From: an uncultured Thermoproteales archaeon
GTDB lineage: Archaea > Thermoproteota > Thermoprotei > Thermoproteales > Thermoproteaceae
Assembly: GCA_938027595.1 (NCBI GenBank)
Contig: CALJAK010000012.1
Coordinates: forward strand, 1 to 64,000
Length of the DNA stretch: 64,000 nt
Direction: 5' to 3'
Shown here: positions 60,713-64,000 of the stretch, in pieces
Layout of the letters: each line of letters opens with the position of its first letter
Numbering within the stretch: position 1 is the first letter of the stretch
Made by a program: the position numbers and the translations under genes
The notes under the pieces: model-generated
Told to the model about the DNA's origin: nothing
The model's database searches: none
The model's input: only the letters and a program-made list of their open reading frames with translations

Positions 60713-61199
60713 TTTCGTGTTTCATCTTGGCGTATGTCTCTTCGTCTATCTTCTCTCTAGTGTCTTCAATCTTCTTCTCTAACTCCACTAAGTCAAATTT
60801 GGAGAGGTATTCTTTAGTCAAGGCGCGGGCCCATAGATAAAATATGCGGCTTTCAAGCTCGGCGATTTTCTGTAGATACGCCTCTAGTTTTTCTCGGTAC
60901 TCATCCACTTTTCTCTGCAACTCGGCGGAGAGCGTGGCGTAGTTCTCTTCCGAAATGAGCCCCAACTCTCTCTTAGCTGCCAACATCTCAATCTCTCTCT
61001 CTAAATTCTCCACGACGCTCCGCAGTTGCTCTAGCCTAGTCTTTATTTTGGGGAGTTCTCTATCCCACGCGGCTTTCTCCTCCACGGCGGCGTTTGTGAA
61101 AGCGTTCCACACATCTTCAACACTCTTGGACTTCTGCTCGTGTTTAGACAAGAGTTTTTCCAACTCCCCCAGCGCTAGGTAAGCAACGTCGAGACTCAT
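60666..61199 (-). CDS. Coiled-coil protein, 177 aa
   Basis: Almost entirely helical. Heptad-rich segment from about 45 to 160 (LEQLRSVVENLEREIEMLAAK, then AELQRKVDEYREKLEAYLQK). The middle motif GLISEENYATLSAEL resembles a short helical-hairpin (SHOCT-like) element also seen as GKISQQTYERLKKEV in the upstream protein. Coupled to that gene by a 4-bp ATGA overlap. Not recognised; probably a partner of the upstream coiled-coil protein. Confidence 0.65.
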   Translation of the reverse strand: MSLDVAYLALGELEKLLSKHEQKSKSVEDVWNAFTNAAVEEKAAWDRELPKIKTRLEQLRSVVENLEREIEMLAAKRELGLISEENYATLSAELQRKVDEYREKLEAYLQKIAELESRIFYLWARALTKEYLSKFDLVELEKKIEDTREKIDEETYAKMKHEINVMKNTWELLNLLH

Positions 61200-61930
61200 T
61201 TCAACACCTGCTCCACTTCTTTCTTAAGTCTTTCGTATGTCTGTTGCGATATCTTGCCCTCTCTCAACAACTCTTCTAGCTTGGAGAGAGACAACTTGAG
61301 TGAGATGACTTCGGCGGTGGTGGAGGTGGACAAGACTCGTTTGAAGTGCGCCCCGAGGTTCTCTTCTATGGCGCCCAGCTTGGACTCTACGTCTTCTATC
61401 AAACTCCTCATGTGGTCTAGGCGGTTCTCTAACTCTCTCCTAGACTCTTGGTAAACGTCGGCGGGCATGAAGTCTTTTCTCAAGTCTAACTCTGTCAACG
61501 CCCTCTCGTAAGTAGCTACAGTTTTGTACAACAACTCTCTAGCTCTGTACAGAGACAACTTGTCCACCTCCCACTGTCTCTTTATGTTAATTACTCCACT
61601 CTCGTAATCACGCCAAGAGTTATCTAACTTCCTCACCGCCTCGTCGTATTTCAAAACCACGTTGTCTACCACCGGCTTTATGGCTTTCTCAAACTCAGAC
61701 TCAAGCCGCTCCGGTGAGACGACTTCCACGAGGGGCTTCGGCGGCTCCTCCACTCTGGGCTCCTCTACTCTGGGCACCTCCCCCACCCGCCGCTCTCTAG
61801 TGTGTCTAATGTATATTGGACACTCTCCGTAGTTCAATATACAATACCAACTGAAGGGATCTATGGGTTTGTTTGTATATCCACACATAAACCCCACTTC
61901 CGCCCGCCGCAGCACGGGACAACTACTCAC
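61196..61930 (-). CDS. Cys-rich N-terminus plus coiled-coil protein, 244 aa
   Basis: GTG 61930. N-terminal cysteines (SSCPVL, FMCGYTN, WYCILNYGECPIYI) could bind zinc within the first 40 residues. A proline/glutamate linker (EVPRVEEPRVEEPPKP) follows, then a coiled coil from about 85 to 244 (YDEAVRKLDNSWRDYE; LENRLDHMRSLIEDVESK) ending with the GKISQQTYERLKKEV motif. TATA-like gtatatatct (61949-61957) lies 23 bp upstream. With the 177-aa protein it looks like a two-component assembly of unknown function. Confidence 0.65.
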   Translation of the reverse strand: MSSCPVLRRAEVGFMCGYTNKPIDPFSWYCILNYGECPIYIRHTRERRVGEVPRVEEPRVEEPPKPLVEVVSPERLESEFEKAIKPVVDNVVLKYDEAVRKLDNSWRDYESGVINIKRQWEVDKLSLYRARELLYKTVATYERALTELDLRKDFMPADVYQESRRELENRLDHMRSLIEDVESKLGAIEENLGAHFKRVLSTSTTAEVISLKLSLSKLEELLREGKISQQTYERLKKEVEQVLK

Positions 61931-61948
61931 ATGGAAAACTATGGAAAT

Positions 61949-61957
61949 GTATATATC
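61949..61957 (-). promoter_or_regulatory. TATA box of the coiled-coil gene pair
   Basis: gtatatatct read on the minus strand, centred 23 bp before GTG 61930. Confidence 0.45.
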
Positions 61958-61965
61958 TATTACGT

Positions 61966-62634
61966 TTAGGGGTAGAGCCCCACCAAAACCGGCGCTTTGG
62001 CTAAATCCTCCAACGTCCCCACGTCGTAAAACGAAGCTTCTCTAGCCACGTAGACAGACACTCTCGAAAGCGACTTGGCGAAAGTGTTCATGTCTAGAAA
62101 TTCTTCTCTAAGCCCCCCCAGAGCTTCTCTAGACACCACAGACACGCCAGTGAAAACCAGGTAGTCAAAAACTGGCTTTTCTCTCCAATTTCTCAACGTC
62201 TCTCTCTCCACGTCCAACACTCCAAACCTCAGAGGCGCCGCCTGCCGGGCAGCCACGAGAGTCAACATGGCCCCCGTAGACGTGTGGAGAGAGAGGGGGT
62301 GCCTGAGGTCTAAGTTAGTCAACACGTCGACGTTAACCACCACCACGTCGCCGTCTATCCACTCCCTGGCGTAGTACAACTGCCCCGCGGTGCCCAAGAG
62401 TTTGGGGGATTTGAAAAACGCCACTTCTGGATAAAACTCCGCTAGGTATATCTCCAACAAACGCTGCATGTAGTGCCCCACTACCGCTACTTCACTCACT
62501 CCGTTGGATTTCAGCCAGTCTATTACGTAATTAATCAACGGCTTGCCGCGTAAATACACCAACGCCTTTGGCACTGCGAAAGTAAGTGGCCTCAGTCTAG
62601 TGCCCAAACCAGCGGCGAGGATTACCGCTTTCAC
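61966..62634 (-). CDS. Sugar-phosphate nucleotidyltransferase
   Basis: 222-aa NTP-transferase (RfbA/GlmU N-terminal type) making NDP-sugars. N-terminal signature VILAAGLGTRLRPLTFAVPK near residues 4-23, KPLINYVIDW near 31, and the metal-binding VVVNVDVLTN near 99. Lacks a C-terminal left-handed helix domain. Coupled to the Cys-rich gene by a 4-bp overlap. Substrate sugar unknown; PfkB kinase upstream on the strand could supply a sugar phosphate (inference). Confidence 0.88.
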   Translation of the reverse strand: MKAVILAAGLGTRLRPLTFAVPKALVYLRGKPLINYVIDWLKSNGVSEVAVVGHYMQRLLEIYLAEFYPEVAFFKSPKLLGTAGQLYYAREWIDGDVVVVNVDVLTNLDLRHPLSLHTSTGAMLTLVAARQAAPLRFGVLDVERETLRNWREKPVFDYLVFTGVSVVSREALGGLREEFLDMNTFAKSLSRVSVYVAREASFYDVGTLEDLAKAPVLVGLYP

Positions 62635-62960
62635 AAATAATCTCCCAAACCCCTCTTCTTGAGGTGTCCCCTAATTTTCTCCACTTCTCTCTCCATCTTC
62701 TTGACTTCAGTCATAATGTCTCTAGACTCCTCCCCCGCGGCCGGTTTGTACGTACAGAACCCCTCCGGCGTCATGGCTCTGGCGTCGCAAAAGGCGTATT
62801 GACACCTAGCCCCAATACACTCGTCGTTTAGCCAAGTACACCAAAACACAATTTTGTTACCTCTCACTGTGGGTTTCAGCGCTTTTTTGCCACATCTAAA
62901 CAACGAAGAGCCGTTAGGTCCATATATACACTTAGGCCCCAGACATACATCCCTCTGCAC
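62631..62960 (-). CDS. Cys-rich small protein of unknown function
   Basis: About 109 aa. Eight cysteines in the first 75 residues (DVCLGPKC, FRCGK, FWCTW, DECIGARCQYAFC) suggest two zinc or iron-sulfur sites; the C-terminal 35 residues form a basic helix (EVKKMEREVEKIRGHLKK). GTG 62960 is chosen because a TATA-like tttaaatatata (62970-62981) lies upstream; ATG 62999 or 63005 in frame would extend it into the pfkB gene. Not a family I recognise. Confidence 0.6.
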   Translation of the reverse strand: MQRDVCLGPKCIYGPNGSSLFRCGKKALKPTVRGNKIVFWCTWLNDECIGARCQYAFCDARAMTPEGFCTYKPAAGEESRDIMTEVKKMEREVEKIRGHLKKRGLGDYL

Positions 62961-62982
62961 TATTAACCAGTGGCTTATATAT

Positions 62983-63894
62983 TTAAATCTTGTATCCATA
63001 GGCATTTAGAAACGCCACGACTTCTTCAAACCTCGGCGAGGATCTAGCGCCGGCTCGCGTCACTTTTATAGCAGCGGCGGCGTTGGCGAATAACAACCTC
63101 TCGTAAAGCCCAAACCCCCTCAGACGCATGGCGATGTAACCAGCGGCGAAGACGTCCCCAGCGCCAGTGGTGTCAACTGCGTTTACTCTAAAAGCGTCTA
63201 AATGCAGAAGTCTACCACCGTCGTGAACCACCGCGCCCCGAGACCCCAGAGTGACCACCAACTCACCCACAGCCAACTCTCTGTAGAGTTTCTCCACGGC
63301 GTCGAGACCCTGCAGTTGCAGCGCTCTGGCTTCTGCGTAGTTTAGGAAAAACACGTCTGCCCCCGCCGCGGCGGCTTTCGCCACCTCCAACCCCTTCTTC
63401 GCCAGTGCCGCGCCCCCAGCTATGGAGGTGGAGGCCCCCAGCTCTCTAGCGATTTCCTTCCCGCGGGTAATCAACTCCAGTCTGCCAGTGGCTATATGTA
63501 TGTGTCTCACGGGGGCAAATTTCTCCGGCGTCAAATCCGCCGGAGAGAGACCGAGATTTGCACCCCGGTAAGACACCATCCTCTTGCCGCCGTCTGGATG
63601 CACTAACACCACCACAACGCCAGACTTGAGAGTGGGTATTCTCTTCACGTGAGTGACATCCACGCCCTCCTGCCGGAGTTCTCTCAGCGACAATTCGCCC
63701 AGGGGGTCACCCCCCACGGCGCCGATGAATTTGACTCTGACGCCCAGCCTAGCTGCGGCTACCGCGAAATTTGCGCCGGAGCCCCCGCCGCCGGTGTATA
63801 AATCCAACGCCTCCACACTCTCGTCTAACTCCGGCAATTCGGAAATTTTGAGATATATGTCGAAATTTAAATGCCCCACCGACGCCACATCCAC
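62983..63894 (-). CDS. PfkB-family carbohydrate kinase
   Basis: 303-aa ribokinase-fold kinase. N-terminal VGHLNFDIYLKISELP, glycine-rich GGGGSGANFAVAAARLG near residues 33-49 (PfkB signature 1), and DTTGAGDVFAAGYIAM near 244-259 with the catalytic Asp (signature 2). Substrate not determined: ribose, nucleoside or sugar acid are all possible. GTG 63894. Confidence 0.92.
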   Translation of the reverse strand: MDVASVGHLNFDIYLKISELPELDESVEALDLYTGGGGSGANFAVAAARLGVRVKFIGAVGGDPLGELSLRELRQEGVDVTHVKRIPTLKSGVVVVLVHPDGGKRMVSYRGANLGLSPADLTPEKFAPVRHIHIATGRLELITRGKEIARELGASTSIAGGAALAKKGLEVAKAAAAGADVFFLNYAEARALQLQGLDAVEKLYRELAVGELVVTLGSRGAVVHDGGRLLHLDAFRVNAVDTTGAGDVFAAGYIAMRLRGFGLYERLLFANAAAAIKVTRAGARSSPRFEEVVAFLNAYGYKI

Positions 63895-63923
63895 AACTAT
63901 ATTTTAAATAGTTAATATTAATT

Positions 63924-64000
63924 GTGGAGATTCAGAAACTCCTCGAAATGCGGAAATTGATTGAGGAGAAGATTTCCCAACTCCAGAGAGAGCTGGAGTT
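63924..64000 (+). CDS. Start of an unidentified helical protein (truncated by window end)
   Basis: GTG 63924 opens a frame that runs off the window (25 codons seen: VEIQKLLEMRKLIEEK then ISQLQREL). An amphipathic, charged helix; no family can be assigned. A TATA-like attttaaata lies about 18 bp upstream. Confidence 0.45.
   Translation, partial: MEIQKLLEMRKLIEEKISQLQRELE

Noticed and set aside
1-64000. CRISPR arrays, insertion sequences, integrase attachment sites
   Set aside because: No repeated direct repeats with spacers, no transposase-like frames and no integrase genes were found. The two tRNA genes show no partial 3' duplication nearby other than their mutual similarity.

Overview
The window comes from a hyperthermophilic crenarchaeon of the Thermoproteaceae, most likely a Pyrobaculum-type organism. 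The evidence is archaeal L14e, Cbf5, MCM, Hel308, Thg1-like and Clp1 proteins; a superoxide dismutase that closely resembles my memory of the Pyrobaculum aerophilum enzyme; many GTG/TTG starts; AGR-rich arginine codons; and TATA boxes centred about 20-26 bp upstream of start codons, which implies mostly leaderless mRNAs. Genes are packed tightly, with many 1-4 bp ATGA/GTGA overlaps and convergent 3' overlaps. I saw no CRISPR array and no insertion sequence. Species assignment would need a database search.

Layout. 1-5.1 kb: translation and RNA modification (rpl14e partial at the left edge, cbf5) followed by small conserved or unknown genes. 5.1-7.7 kb: CinA-like protein, EamA transporter, peroxiredoxin, TusA-like and DsrE-like sulfur-carrier candidates. 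7.8-14.9 kb: endonuclease III, a P-loop ATPase with an M32 carboxypeptidase, Thg1-like protein, CoaD, an M28 peptidase, a small coiled-coil gene with an in-frame amber codon, and a short HDAC-fold protein. 14.9-19.9 kb: prephenate dehydratase, Hel308 and MCM. 20.0-26.1 kb: an operon of five secreted or membrane-anchored proteins with pilin-like N-terminal helices joined by 4-bp overlaps. 26.1-28.1 kb: a Trm9-like methyltransferase divergent from Elp3. 28.1-31.3 kb: decayed sequence and two disrupted surface-protein genes. 31.3-36.3 kb: hisG, hisC, hisI, hisH, purB, purA. 36.4-41.2 kb: an FAD oxidoreductase, an NAD-kinase-fold protein fused to a winged helix, and divergent from it nadA with a nadC-nadX fusion. 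41.3-51.6 kb: a large purine cluster (purF, purL, purS, purQ, purM, folD, purN, a degenerate purF paralogue, purD, purC). 51.6-59.2 kb: tRNA-Arg(TCT), glutamine synthetase, superoxide dismutase, a metal/cobalamin-type ABC transporter, an M16 peptidase, NAD(P)HX repair, tRNA-Arg(GCG). 59.3-64 kb: Clp1 kinase, a frameshifted NfeD-like gene, two coiled-coil proteins, a sugar nucleotidyltransferase, a Cys-rich protein, a PfkB kinase and a truncated final gene.

How the genes work together. The purine block covers most steps from PRPP to AMP, with FolD supplying formyl-tetrahydrofolate to PurN; purE and the final IMP-forming steps (PurH/PurP/PurO) are absent from the window. The NAD block makes NaMN from aspartate with only two polypeptides. 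Elp3 and the Trm9-like enzyme fit successive steps of wobble-uridine modification, and a likely substrate, tRNA-Arg(UCU), is also in the window.

Most striking: nearly every gene of the secreted/pilin-like blocks at 20-31 kb carries a one-base frameshift in or near a short homopolymer, whereas about 50 kb of metabolic and informational genes read cleanly. This is either slippage-based decay or switching of a surface system, or localised sequencing error. The second notable system is the NAD-kinase-fold winged-helix protein placed back to back with the NAD biosynthesis operon, with an 11-bp palindrome at the nadA promoter: a candidate NAD(P)-sensing repressor of an undescribed type.
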